Assembly (NCBI GenBank): GCA_017417005.1
Contig: JAFQAA010000040.1
Location: 1-32,880, forward strand
Direction of reading: 5' to 3'
Source: Elusimicrobiaceae bacterium
GTDB taxonomy: Bacteria > Elusimicrobiota > Elusimicrobia > Elusimicrobiales > Elusimicrobiaceae
Length of the DNA stretch: 32,880 nucleotides
Positions 17,841 through 24,720 of this stretch are shown here, piece after piece. The notes beneath the pieces are model-generated. The model was not told where the DNA came from. It was given only the letters and a program-made list of their open reading frames with translations, and did not search any database. Both the position numbers and the translations under genes were made by a program. Position 1 is the first letter of the stretch; every line of letters starts with the position of its first letter.

Positions 17841-18311
17841 TCAGCGAGCAGCCGTTCTAAAGAAATTCCCTCTATTATTGCCGGCTAAAGTGGGTTTACC
17901 CATCATTTTATCTGCCACAAGAACAATATCTTTTTGCCCGGAAACATAGGTTTTGTTTTCTTCGCTAAAAATATCGCCACTTTGCAAAACGCCCAGTTTG
18001 CCGTGGGAGTTAATTTGAACTTCCACTTTTAAATTGCCTTGATAGCCCTCAATTAATAAATCGCTATTATCCATAGAAAATTCCTGCGGGAATTGAGGAT
18101 TAATTATTCTTTTTATAGCTACTGGAACATCAGCTTCGTTCTTAACAATAATAGAACAAGAAACATTATTTGCTTGAGCAGATTTCAAAAGACGCGGTGC
18201 CACTTCCACTTTACCTGCGAGATTAAAACCTTGCTTTACAGGTTCTTTATTTAAAGTCCAAGTACCCCAAGCGGCAACTGCTAAAGTAAAAATTATAAGA
18301 AAAATTCTCAT
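17841..18311 (-). CDS. membrane-anchored protein resembling the C-terminal domain of CcmI/CycH
   Basis: The 156-aa product has one N-terminal hydrophobic segment (about residues 2-18), with no lipobox, so it is either a signal peptide or an anchor. The remainder resembles the periplasmic C-terminal domain of the cytochrome c biogenesis protein CcmI: 'LAGKVEVAP', a strand block, 'VPVAIKRI', 'FPQEFSMDNSDL', 'KVEVQINSHGKL', 'SGDIF' and 'KDIVLVADKM'. The TPR part of CcmI is missing and no other cytochrome maturation gene is nearby, so a heme-related role is not supported beyond fold resemblance. It starts 7 nt after the SH3b gene and shares its transcript. Confidence 0.55.
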   Translation of the reverse strand: MRIFLIIFTLAVAAWGTWTLNKEPVKQGFNLAGKVEVAPRLLKSAQANNVSCSIIVKNEADVPVAIKRIINPQFPQEFSMDNSDLLIEGYQGNLKVEVQINSHGKLGVLQSGDIFSEENKTYVSGQKDIVLVADKMMGKPTLAGNNRGNFFRTAAR

Positions 18312-18318
18312 ATAAAAC

Positions 18319-18783
18319 CTATTTCTTATATTCTAAAAAGCCCCAAGTTAAAGAAGCACTGATCCAACCTGTTAGGCCTTGACCATCGGTTACTTTAAGC
18401 CAAGAACCTTGTTTTTTTAAAAATTTAAGAGGATAGCCCTTTTCAACCACCCAAACGACATCGGCAGAACCACTTGGGCTTTGGCGGATATTAGCATCAA
18501 CTTTGGCGCTAAGACCTGGAGTTTCGGTTAATAAATCTTTATGAATCCAACCGGTGTAGCCTTCAAAATCTTTTACTTCAACCCATTGTTTATCTTTACT
18601 TACGGATAACATTTCAAGCGGAGTATATTGCCAAACTTTAAATTTTACACCGCATTTAGTGCTTGCGCATTTGCGAACATTACCTTCTTTTACGCCGACA
18701 CTTGCAAATTTTGCTGCGGCAAAAGAGTTTACTGCTAAAAACATTGCAACAAAGGCAAAAACAGCTTTATTCATATTTCTCAT
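18319..18783 (-). CDS. secreted protein with two bacterial SH3 (SH3b) domains
   Basis: The 154-aa product begins with a signal peptide, probably cleaved near 'NSFAAA-KFAS'. Two SH3b-like repeats follow, roughly residues 28-85 and 90-150. Each has an N-R or N-I-R start ('GNVRKCAST', 'ANIRQSPSG'), a central 'W-V-E-V' or 'W-L-K-V' and a closing 'G-x-T-G-W-I'. The first repeat contains a close cysteine pair (K-C-A-S-T-K-C) that could form a disulfide. SH3b domains often bind cell-wall peptides, but no catalytic domain is attached. The first ATG sits 10 nt after AAGGAG; a second ATG three codons later would also leave a signal peptide. Confidence 0.8.
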   Translation of the reverse strand: MRNMNKAVFAFVAMFLAVNSFAAAKFASVGVKEGNVRKCASTKCGVKFKVWQYTPLEMLSVSKDKQWVEVKDFEGYTGWIHKDLLTETPGLSAKVDANIRQSPSGSADVVWVVEKGYPLKFLKKQGSWLKVTDGQGLTGWISASLTWGFLEYKK

Positions 18784-18818
18784 ATTATAGACACTCCTTA
18801 AGTTTATGGTCTAAAAAA

Positions 18819-18848
18819 AGTATAGCATATTTGCAAGGATTTTAACAA
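18819..18848 (-). promoter_or_regulatory. promoter of the SH3b gene
   Basis: On the minus strand, TTGTTA (18848-18843) and TATACT (18824-18819) are separated by 18 nt. A TG one base before the -10 box makes it an extended -10. Its -35 box overlaps the -35 box of the divergent nfu promoter almost exactly, so the two may compete for polymerase. Confidence 0.55.
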
Positions 18849-18869
18849 TGGCTCATAAAATGTTATTAT
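18842..18869 (+). promoter_or_regulatory. promoter of the nfu-PHP-GDPD unit
   Basis: TTAACA (18842-18847) and TATTAT (18864-18869) are 16 nt apart, with TG at 18861-18862 forming an extended -10. AAGGAG and the nfu ATG at 18889 follow. It overlaps the divergent SH3b promoter in the -35 region. Confidence 0.5.
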
Positions 18870-18888
18870 ATATAAAAGGAGAAATTTT

Positions 18889-19113
18889 ATGGAACAGAAA
18901 ATTGTTGAACTTTTACAAAAAGTGCGCCCGATGTTGCAAGCCGACGGCGGAGATGTTGAATTTATTTCTTTTGATGAAAAAACCGGCGTGGTTAAAGTGC
19001 GTTTACAAGGCGCTTGCGGCTCTTGCCCTATGGCAACTTTAACTTTAAAAAACGGAATTGAAAAATATTTAAAAGAAGCCCTGCCCCAAATTACTGCTGT
19101 TGAAAAAATCTAA
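18889..19113 (+). CDS. stand-alone Nfu-domain Fe-S carrier
   Basis: This 74-aa protein is a single NifU C-terminal domain, with 'VRPMLQADGGDVEFI' and the cluster-binding CxxC at C43/C46 ('GACGSCPMAT'). Such proteins hold and transfer [4Fe-4S] clusters to target enzymes. It complements the larger NifU encoded about 1.2 kb away on the other strand, which carries its own Nfu domain. AAGGAG lies at a good distance before the ATG. The PHP gene starts 3 nt after its stop. Confidence 0.92.
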   Translation: MEQKIVELLQKVRPMLQADGGDVEFISFDEKTGVVKVRLQGACGSCPMATLTLKNGIEKYLKEALPQITAVEKI

Positions 19114-19116
19114 AAT

Positions 19117-19929
19117 ATGCCAATTGTTGATTTGCATGCACACACCACTTTTTCCGATGGGACCTCTTCCCCAAGTGAAGTTGTGCATGCATATTTAACA
19201 GCCGGGGTGCAAATCATGGCTATTACAGACCATGATACTTTAGAGGCTATACCCCAGGCACAAAAACTTGCTAAAAAAGCGGGTGTTTTATTTGTACCGG
19301 GTGTTGAAATAAGCTCCAGCGAACACGACCATTTGCATATCCTAGGCTACAATGTTGACCCGCAAAACAAACCCTTGCAAGAAGCCCTGGCACAAAATAG
19401 AGAAAACAGAAATATCCGCGCTAAAAAAATAATTAAACAATTACAAGAAGCAGGTGTAAATATAACAGAAGAAGAGGTCTTTAAACTTGTCAGAAATGTC
19501 GCTTCCCGGGCGCATATTGCAGACGCTATAAGAAATAAAAAAATAACTTCTTCTAGACAAGAAGCTTTTAGAAAATTTTTAATTCCCGGTAAGCCGGGCT
19601 ATGTGCCAAGTGAAGGATTAAAAGTTTGCGAAGTTATTTCTTTAATCAAACAAGCAGGCGGAAAAGCCTTTATGGCCCATCTAGGAATAGTGCAAGAATA
19701 TTGGAACTTTCCTGCTTGGGTAAATAGCGGCCTTGACGGGATAGAAGTTTTCTACCCAAGCCATAAACAAGCTATGCGTGAAACCCTTTTAAACCTTGCA
19801 AAAAAATATAATTTGCTTATTAGTGCCGGTTCAGATCACCACGGCAAAAAAAGCGGCAGAGATAATGCCCCCGGTATGCAAGTGCCGCAAGATGTTTTTG
19901 ATTCAATAAAACAAAATTTATGCAAATAA
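19117..19929 (+). CDS. PHP-domain phosphoesterase (TrpH/YciV, RNase AM-like)
   Basis: PHP enzymes of this group hydrolyse phosphates from nucleoside 3',5'-bisphosphates or the 5' ends of short RNAs with a metal cluster. In 270 aa the metal-binding motifs are intact: 'VDLHAHTTFSDG' at the N-terminus, 'AITDHDT', 'PGVEIS', 'LHILGY', 'MAHLG' and 'GSDHHGKK'. 'RAHIADAI' is the group's substrate-side motif. The family assignment is firm, the exact substrate is not. It lies between nfu and a GDPD gene that overlaps its end by 10 nt. Confidence 0.85.
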   Translation: MPIVDLHAHTTFSDGTSSPSEVVHAYLTAGVQIMAITDHDTLEAIPQAQKLAKKAGVLFVPGVEISSSEHDHLHILGYNVDPQNKPLQEALAQNRENRNIRAKKIIKQLQEAGVNITEEEVFKLVRNVASRAHIADAIRNKKITSSRQEAFRKFLIPGKPGYVPSEGLKVCEVISLIKQAGGKAFMAHLGIVQEYWNFPAWVNSGLDGIEVFYPSHKQAMRETLLNLAKKYNLLISAGSDHHGKKSGRDNAPGMQVPQDVFDSIKQNLCK

Positions 19930-20594
19930 TTGCCCACAGAGGCGCTAGTGCCTTTTTTAAAGAAAATACCTTAAAAGCCTTTCAAGCTTCCCAGGCTTTT
20001 GGCATTAATGCTTTTGAAACAGATATACAACTTTCTAAAGACGGCCATTTAGTTTTAAATCACAACTATTCATTAAACAAAAAGGCTATTAAAAACTATT
20101 CTTTAAGAGAATTAAAAAAATTTGATATTTGCACTTTAAAAGAACTTTTACAAATCTTAGACAAAAGAAGTTTTTTAAATATTGAAATAAAAAATGATGA
20201 TAATATTTACCCTGGTATTGAAGAAAAACTGGCTTTATGTTTAGAAAAAAACGGGCAAACTAAAAATCCAAATATTTTGATTTCTTCGTTTTATTTGCCC
20301 TCTTTATACAAAATAAAGAAACTTTTGCCTAAGATAAAAATAGGCCGCCTTACAAAAGAATTTGACAAAAAAGAAATTGAAACTTTAGCCCCTTATAGTT
20401 TAAATATGAGTTATAAAAGAATAACTAAAGAAATTATTGCTTTTTGCCACAAAAGAAAGAGCAAAGTTTTTGTTTATACGATAAATGACCTAACCCTTTT
20501 TAAAAAATTAAAAAAAGACGGGGTTGATGCTGTTTTTAGCGATAACCCCGTCTTAAATCAAACTAATTTCTTTGATATAGGTTTAAGCCTATAA
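19920..20594 (+). CDS. glycerophosphodiester phosphodiesterase family protein
   Basis: GDPD enzymes split glycerophosphodiesters from phospholipid turnover into glycerol-3-phosphate and an alcohol. The 224-aa product starts directly with the catalytic 'IIAHRGASAFFKENT' and the metal ligands E-x-D in 'AFETDIQLSKDGHLVL'. The usual His-Asp that follows reads His-Asn ('LNHNYSL'). 'LNIEIKND', 'ISSFYLPSL', 'VYTIND' and 'DGVDAVFSDNP' complete the barrel. There is no signal peptide, so it is probably cytoplasmic. The 3' coding part carries a hairpin that serves as a terminator on the opposite strand. Confidence 0.88.
   Translation: MQIIAHRGASAFFKENTLKAFQASQAFGINAFETDIQLSKDGHLVLNHNYSLNKKAIKNYSLRELKKFDICTLKELLQILDKRSFLNIEIKNDDNIYPGIEEKLALCLEKNGQTKNPNILISSFYLPSLYKIKKLLPKIKIGRLTKEFDKKEIETLAPYSLNMSYKRITKEIIAFCHKRKSKVFVYTINDLTLFKKLKKDGVDAVFSDNPVLNQTNFFDIGLSL
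20517..20552 (-). terminator. terminator of the folD-lipoprotein-ankyrin unit, inside the GDPD gene
   Basis: GACGGGGTT (20517-20525) and AACCCCGTC (20544-20552) form a perfect 9-bp stem. On the minus strand it is followed by seven T, two A and six T. It lies 50 nt past the minus-strand stop at 20602. In the other direction there is no T-tract, so it acts only on the minus strand. The same bases encode the conserved 'DGVDAVFSDNP' of the GDPD protein. Confidence 0.8.
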
Positions 20595-20601
20595 CACACT
20601 A

Positions 20602-21261
20602 CTAAAGGCCTTGCAAATTTCTGTTTCTGCGATAGCCCTTATAATATATTGAACGACCGCTATTATTATTTACATTGTTTTCAATAGAAGGATAGTAGGA
20701 GCCAACAACTTTAGATCCGGGACCTTGCATAATTTTTTCTTGTCTGGCTTGTTCGTCAAGGGCTTCTTGATTGGCATATAAAATCCTAACCACTTCAAGC
20801 GGAGCACCGCGTTCAATGGCAACTTTTAAAGCATTTTCCCCTTTTCTATTAGTTTGGGCCACGCTTGCCCCAATATTTAGCATAAGTTCATAGACTTCGG
20901 CATTATTATTATAGCGCGCCATATAAACAATGGGCGGTTCGCCGGCTAAATTTGGTTTTGTCGGTTTAAAGCCTTTTAAAACCATATCGGAAAGAACTTC
21001 CGGTGTGGCAGTTTTTAACTGCTCAAAAAATTTTGTAATTTTAGGATCTTCTTGGGGAACTTCGGGCTTTTTTTCCTCGCCAATACCGGTAAAATCCGTA
21101 AGAGCATCTTTGCCTTGATTTACAAGATTTCCCAAACTGCCGGAAAGTTCCTGCCCTTTTTTGCCGATATCCTCACCAAGAAAACCACTTGTGCTTAAAA
21201 GCAAAAAAGCCACAACGGCAAGTATTACAAAAACTATTAAAGTAAGAAATGTCTTTTTCAT
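20602..21261 (-). CDS. membrane-anchored ankyrin-repeat protein
   Basis: The 219-aa product has an N-terminal membrane helix (about residues 4-24) and so probably faces the periplasm. A low-complexity segment follows. Next is an ankyrin region of about two to three repeats in residues ~85-160 ('GEPPIVYMARYNNNAEVYELMLNIGA' is split here as 'PPIVYMARYNNNAEVYEL' and 'MLNIGASV', then 'GENALKVAIERGAPLEVVRIL'). The C-terminus is rich in Asn, Arg and Tyr. Ankyrin repeats bind proteins; the partner is unknown. It starts 3 nt after the lipoprotein gene and ends the unit that begins with folD. Confidence 0.75.
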   Translation of the reverse strand: MKKTFLTLIVFVILAVVAFLLLSTSGFLGEDIGKKGQELSGSLGNLVNQGKDALTDFTGIGEEKKPEVPQEDPKITKFFEQLKTATPEVLSDMVLKGFKPTKPNLAGEPPIVYMARYNNNAEVYELMLNIGASVAQTNRKGENALKVAIERGAPLEVVRILYANQEALDEQARQEKIMQGPGSKVVGSYYPSIENNVNNNSGRSIYYKGYRRNRNLQGL

Positions 21262-21264
21262 AGA

Positions 21265-21732
21265 TTAATCCTCGCTATAACTATATTCTTCTGAAGAGCT
21301 GCTTTCTCCATAATATGTAGTGGCAGCATATTTTTTGGGCTTTTCCCAAAGTCTTTTTGTTTCTTTATATTCTCTTGCGGTGCGTTCGTCTTTCCAAACT
21401 TGATTATGTTGGTCATAACTATAAACACCTTTATTTTGTTTTACTTTGAAAATATAATTTGATTCTAATAAAGGAGCTTCTCCCCTTCTTTCAGCTTGGG
21501 CCTGAGCGGCAACATCTGCTGCTCTTTCATCTGCTGTTTGCAAATTGTTAGGCAGAGCTTCCATTTGTGCTCTAGTGGGAACGGGTTGTTGCTCTAATTC
21601 TTCATAGTGTTCAGCAAAAGTTTTGCTTTCACCTTTTGAAGGAGCAGAGGCTTGGCCCGCCGTTGTAGTGCGACCACCCAAACATCCAGTGAAAAGAACC
21701 AAAGATAAAACTAATACTAAGGTTTGTTTCAT
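21265..21732 (-). CDS. lipoprotein of unknown function
   Basis: The start is the ATG of 'MKQTLVLVL', preceded by AGAGG; an ATG 36 nt upstream would bury the signal in a charged lead and overlap folD. The 155-aa product has a type II signal peptide with lipobox L-F-T-G-C (Cys near residue 17). The mature part is hydrophilic, rich in Ala, Glu and Gln, with a Tyr/Ser/Glu tail (YYGESSSSEEYSYSED). I recognise no domain. 'YIFKVKQNKGVYSYDQHNQVW' is shortened here to its core 'VKQNKGVYSYDQHNQVW', the most structured-looking stretch. It begins 1 nt after the folD stop and precedes the ankyrin protein, so the two exported proteins may work together. Confidence 0.7.
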   Translation of the reverse strand: MKQTLVLVLSLVLFTGCLGGRTTTAGQASAPSKGESKTFAEHYEELEQQPVPTRAQMEALPNNLQTADERAADVAAQAQAERRGEAPLLESNYIFKVKQNKGVYSYDQHNQVWKDERTAREYKETKRLWEKPKKYAATTYYGESSSSEEYSYSED

Positions 21733-21733
21733 T

Positions 21734-22597
21734 TTATTTTCCTCTCTGCTGATAATACAATATTTCAAGCAAATTTGCTAGTGTCAAAGGACCTACACCG
21801 CCGGGAACAGGGGAAATAGAATTGTTTTGACTGATTGCTTCAAAATCACAATCGCCGCAAAGTTTGCCGTTTTCATCCAAATTTGTGCCAACATCAATCA
21901 CTATAGCATTTTTGGCAATCATAGCCGCTTTAATAAAACGGGCATTACCGGTTGCACTAATAATAATATCTTGGCTAAGTAAAATATCCTTTAAATCTTT
22001 TGTTTTGGTGTGGCATAAAGTTATTGTAGCATTTGCACAAGTAAGCATTTTGGCTAAAGGACCACCAACGGTATTGCTCCGCCCGATAACAGCAATATTT
22101 TTGCCTTCCAAATCAATTTTGTGATATTCCAAAAGACGCATAACCGCTAAAGGACAGCAGGGAACAAAAGTTTTTAAATTTTTAATTTGCTGCCAAGTTT
22201 TACACATAAACAAACGCCCCATTGAAACTAGAGAAGCGCCGTCAATATCTTGCGCAGGATTTATTAAAGGAGCGATATCCAAATCATTTAAAGCCGGCGG
22301 TAAGGGGCGCGGTATTAACAAAGCATCAATATTTTCATCCCCATAAACCTTGCCAAGAAGCATAATAAAATCTTTAGGGGTAGTGTTTTCGTCAAGTTCA
22401 ACAATATCTGCCCGCATACCTAAAGCGCGCGCGGCTTTAACTTCCTTTGTTAAATAAAGATAGCCCGCATAATCGCCTTGCCAACTGATACCGATAAGGC
22501 GCGCAGGTCTGTTTAAAGCTTGCCTTACCCTTTGAACGCGGGGGCTTAAACTTTCTCTAATTTTTGCGGCTAAAGTTTTGCCTTCAAGAATAACCAT
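21734..22597 (-). CDS. folD: bifunctional methylenetetrahydrofolate dehydrogenase/cyclohydrolase
   Basis: FolD interconverts 5,10-methylene-THF, methenyl-THF and 10-formyl-THF, feeding purine and formyl-methionine synthesis. The 287-aa product has the substrate-site Tyr and Lys ('YLYLTKEVKAA'), 'PAQDIDGAS' in place of the usual KDVDG, 'PCCPLAVMRLL' in place of PCTP, the NADP-binding loop 'IAVIGRSNTVGGPLAKML' and the C-terminal 'SPVPGGVGPLT'. The catalytic surface is largely conserved despite small changes. A TAGAAT box 7 nt before the ATG and no visible ribosome-binding site suggest a leaderless or near-leaderless message. Confidence 0.94.
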   Translation of the reverse strand: MVILEGKTLAAKIRESLSPRVQRVRQALNRPARLIGISWQGDYAGYLYLTKEVKAARALGMRADIVELDENTTPKDFIMLLGKVYGDENIDALLIPRPLPPALNDLDIAPLINPAQDIDGASLVSMGRLFMCKTWQQIKNLKTFVPCCPLAVMRLLEYHKIDLEGKNIAVIGRSNTVGGPLAKMLTCANATITLCHTKTKDLKDILLSQDIIISATGNARFIKAAMIAKNAIVIDVGTNLDENGKLCGDCDFEAISQNNSISPVPGGVGPLTLANLLEILYYQQRGK

Positions 22598-22604
22598 ATA
22601 TAGA

Positions 22605-22610
22605 ATTCTA
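22605..22610 (-). promoter_or_regulatory. candidate -10 box of folD
   Basis: TAGAAT on the minus strand ends 7 nt before the folD ATG, placing the start site at or next to the start codon. The bases 22601-22610 (TAGAATTCTA) are palindromic. Confidence 0.4.
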
Positions 22611-22617
22611 TAAAATT

Positions 22618-22645
22618 TTTACAATATTTACATTTTTAGTAAAAT
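22618..22645 (+). promoter_or_regulatory. promoter of pth, probably leaderless
   Basis: TTTACA (22618-22623), 16 nt, then TAAAAT (22640-22645), followed by exactly ATTTTT and the ATG at 22652. The same arrangement, TATAAT-ATTTTT-ATG, precedes dgt. No ribosome-binding site is possible in the 6 nt, so transcription probably starts at the initiator A. Confidence 0.55.
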
Positions 22646-22651
22646 ATTTTT

Positions 22652-23224
22652 ATGGAAACATTTTTGATTGTAGGGCTTGGCAACCCCGGCCCGGAGTATG
22701 AGTTAACCCGACATAATGCCGGTTTTATGGCTCTTGATATTTTGGCCGAACACTTGCAAACCTCTTGGCAAAAATGGCAGGGAGCAAAAGCCTTATATGC
22801 CAAAACATCCTGGCAAAATAAAACAATTTTTCTTTTAAAACCTTTAACTTATATGAATCTTTCGGGATCGGCTGTTTCCAGTATTGCAAATTTCTATAAG
22901 ATTAAAGGGCAAAATATTATTGTTATTTTTGATGAAATGAGTTTGCCGCTAGGCTCTATTCGTTTAAAATTAAACGGCTCTGCCGGCGGACATAACGGCA
23001 TGCAAAATATTATTGACCAACTTGGCACACAAAATATTGTGCGCCTTAGAATTGGTATTGGCCCCAAACCAGCTTTATTTGAGGGCAAAGATTTTGTGCT
23101 TTCTAAATTTCAAAAACAGGAATTGCCCCCTTTAAAACAAGCGCTAGAAAAAACTTTAACTGCCTTGGAAAAATATTTTACTGCCGGCAGCGGCCCAGCT
23201 ATGACTATTGCCAATGCCAAATAA
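22652..23224 (+). CDS. pth: peptidyl-tRNA hydrolase
   Basis: Pth cleaves peptidyl-tRNA released by stalled ribosomes and recycles the tRNA. The 190-aa product has the standard motifs: 'VGLGNPGPEYELTRHNAGF' contains the active-site Asn and catalytic His; 'PLTYMNLSG' holds the substrate Asn; 'FDEMSLPLG' keeps the Asp of the usual HDELDLP; and 'GSAGGHNGMQNI' and 'VRLRIGIG' follow. The start is fixed by the promoter geometry and by the family's N-terminus. A hairpin begins within its stop codon. Confidence 0.95.
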   Translation: METFLIVGLGNPGPEYELTRHNAGFMALDILAEHLQTSWQKWQGAKALYAKTSWQNKTIFLLKPLTYMNLSGSAVSSIANFYKIKGQNIIVIFDEMSLPLGSIRLKLNGSAGGHNGMQNIIDQLGTQNIVRLRIGIGPKPALFEGKDFVLSKFQKQELPPLKQALEKTLTALEKYFTAGSGPAMTIANAK

Positions 23225-23249
23225 GGGCCTAGATAAAATATAGGCCCTT
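23223..23249 (+). terminator. weak terminator-like hairpin after pth
   Basis: AAGGGCCTA (23223-23231) and TAGGCCCTT (23241-23249) form a perfect 9-bp stem with a 9-nt A/T loop, starting in the pth stop codon. Only a short T-run follows (TTG), so it may pause or stabilise the mRNA 3' end rather than terminate fully. Confidence 0.5.
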
Positions 23250-23255
23250 TGACCC

Positions 23256-23284
23256 TTGAATACTTAGCATATAAGTTATATACT
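23256..23284 (+). promoter_or_regulatory. promoter of the first secreted paralogue
   Basis: TTGAAT (23256-23261) and TATACT (23279-23284) are separated by 17 nt. The leader contains TAGGAGG before the ATG at 23315. It is one of the best consensus promoters in the window. Confidence 0.65.
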
Positions 23285-23314
23285 TTGAGTAGGCAGTAGA
23301 TAGGAGGAATTTTT

Positions 23315-23956
23315 ATGAAAAAAATGTTATATGTAGTTTTACCGGCAATATTTTTATCTTTGTGCGCCGGCAATGTTTTTGCACAAGTAAAAGAAATTAA
23401 AATGTTAACACTAGAACAAAAAGACTATCTTTCTAAAAGTTTAGAAAAAACAAAAACAGAACAAGAAAGAACTAGTGGCGAATATATGGAAGTTTCAAAA
23501 GCTATTTTTGATTTAAACTCAATGGTAAATGCCCAAGAAATTACTGCCGGGGAAAAAATTAACTTACAAAATATTCTTTTTAAAGATAATGCAGAAACAC
23601 CGGAAACAAAATATTATAAATTAAAACTTGCTAAAGGTGGAAAATATACTTTGCTTGACCAAAAAACTAAACAACCCGCTAAAGAAGAAAGAGTTTCTTG
23701 GGTATGGAATGATTTTTTGGGTAAATATGAATATGCTTTTGACTTTCGTATATTAGAATCTCAAACAGAGAAGCATAATTCTTATTTGCTTATAGCAATC
23801 ACACCTGTTTTAAGCAAAGATAAAGAACCTACTTTACCTATCATACATATCGCTTTTAACTTTAATGAAAAAGGCGATATAACTTATGGCGGGCATGTAA
23901 GAGCAATAGACGGGCATCATGGTTTTGATAGCAAACTTGCCATAAGAACAAAATAA
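23315..23956 (+). CDS. secreted protein of unknown function, first of a tandem pair
   Basis: The 213-aa product has a clear signal peptide, probably cleaved after 'GNVFA'. I recognise no domain. The middle region shares a pattern with the next gene: 'YYKLKLAKGGKYTLLD', then 'VSWVWNDFLGKYEYAF', then 'LLIAITPVL', which look like strands of one beta-rich fold. It ends with a His/Gly-rich stretch ('GGHVRAIDGHHGF'). It has its own promoter, a strong TAGGAGG ribosome-binding site and a terminator, so it is probably transcribed alone. Confidence 0.75.
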   Translation: MKKMLYVVLPAIFLSLCAGNVFAQVKEIKMLTLEQKDYLSKSLEKTKTEQERTSGEYMEVSKAIFDLNSMVNAQEITAGEKINLQNILFKDNAETPETKYYKLKLAKGGKYTLLDQKTKQPAKEERVSWVWNDFLGKYEYAFDFRILESQTEKHNSYLLIAITPVLSKDKEPTLPIIHIAFNFNEKGDITYGGHVRAIDGHHGFDSKLAIRTK

Positions 23957-23971
23957 AAAGATTTGCATACT

Positions 23972-24006
23972 AAAGCCCCGCTTCTAAAAATTAGAAACGG
24001 GGCTTT
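23972..24006 (+). terminator. intrinsic terminator, copy 1
   Basis: AAAGCCCCG pairs with CGGGGCTTT; an inner TCTAA/TTAGA stem and an AAA loop complete the hairpin, followed by a T-rich run. All 35 bases are identical to those at 24667-24701. Confidence 0.9.
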
Positions 24007-24021
24007 TTATTAAAAACAATT

Positions 24022-24051
24022 TTGCTATTTAACTTAACTAAGTGTTATATT
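24022..24051 (+). promoter_or_regulatory. promoter of the second secreted paralogue
   Basis: TTGCTA (24022-24027), an 18-nt spacer ending in TGT, and TATATT (24046-24051) give an extended -10 promoter just past the first terminator. GAGAGG lies before the ATG at 24072. Confidence 0.5.
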
Positions 24052-24071
24052 TATAAAAGAGAGGTCCTTTT

Positions 24072-24647
24072 ATGAAAAAACTAATATTTCTTATTATACC
24101 GGCTTTGTTCTTATTTCTAGGGGCAAAGCAAATAAAACAAACCATAAACAAAAATAACACGCAAAACAAACAAATGCTAAGCAATTTAAAAACAGGCTTA
24201 GAAAAATCTAAAGAAATCTCCGTTAAAAAACCTGAAACCTCAGAAGGTAAATATCCTTCTGTTAAAGAAATATCTTTAGGACAAGAAATAGTTTTGCAAG
24301 GGGAAACAGACTCCAAAATAGAACAAAAAACTTTTAAATTAAATTTGCCAAAAAGCAAATATACCCTTTTATACAATCAGGAAACTTTTATTACAACTCA
24401 CAATAAAAATGTTATTTGGAATTGGACAGAACTTGCTGGTAAATATTTTTATAAAATATCCGTTAAATTAGACAAAGAACAAAACTGCCTTTTTATAACT
24501 ACAACACCTACCCTAAGAGCAACCATAGTAGAAACTTCCTACACCACTTTTAGCCTCAGTAAAGATAAAAATTCTATCTTTTTTGACGGCGTTGCCCTAG
24601 GGATGAATACGCACACCTTTCACAGACCTATTTTATATATAGAATAA
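24072..24647 (+). CDS. exported protein of unknown function, second of a tandem pair
   Basis: The 191-aa product has an N-terminal hydrophobic helix after two lysines (signal peptide or anchor) and then a Lys/Gln/Asn-rich hydrophilic stretch. The following beta-rich part parallels the previous gene: 'FKLNLPKSKYTLLYN', 'VIWNWTELAGKYFYKI', 'LFITTTPTL'. Identity is low outside these blocks, so the pair is old or fast-evolving, although the terminators behind both are identical. No domain is recognised and no cysteine or histidine cluster suggests catalysis. Confidence 0.72.
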   Translation: MKKLIFLIIPALFLFLGAKQIKQTINKNNTQNKQMLSNLKTGLEKSKEISVKKPETSEGKYPSVKEISLGQEIVLQGETDSKIEQKTFKLNLPKSKYTLLYNQETFITTHNKNVIWNWTELAGKYFYKISVKLDKEQNCLFITTTPTLRATIVETSYTTFSLSKDKNSIFFDGVALGMNTHTFHRPILYIE

Positions 24648-24666
24648 GATTTTATTAAAGCACAAA

Positions 24667-24701
24667 AAAGCCCCGCTTCTAAAAATTAGAAACGGGGCTT
24701 T
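24667..24701. terminator. bidirectional intrinsic terminator, copy 2
   Basis: Same 35 bases as at 23972-24006. On the plus strand it is followed by TTTAAATTTTTTT and ends the second paralogue. On the minus strand it is followed by a T-run and ends the small basic protein gene at 24721. Confidence 0.88.
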
Positions 24702-24720
24702 AAATTTTTTTATATAACGC

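Noticed and set aside
24038-24376. Minus-strand frame across the second secreted paralogue
   Set aside because: It covers that gene's promoter and signal peptide in reverse, and its low-complexity Cys/Phe-rich product has no support.
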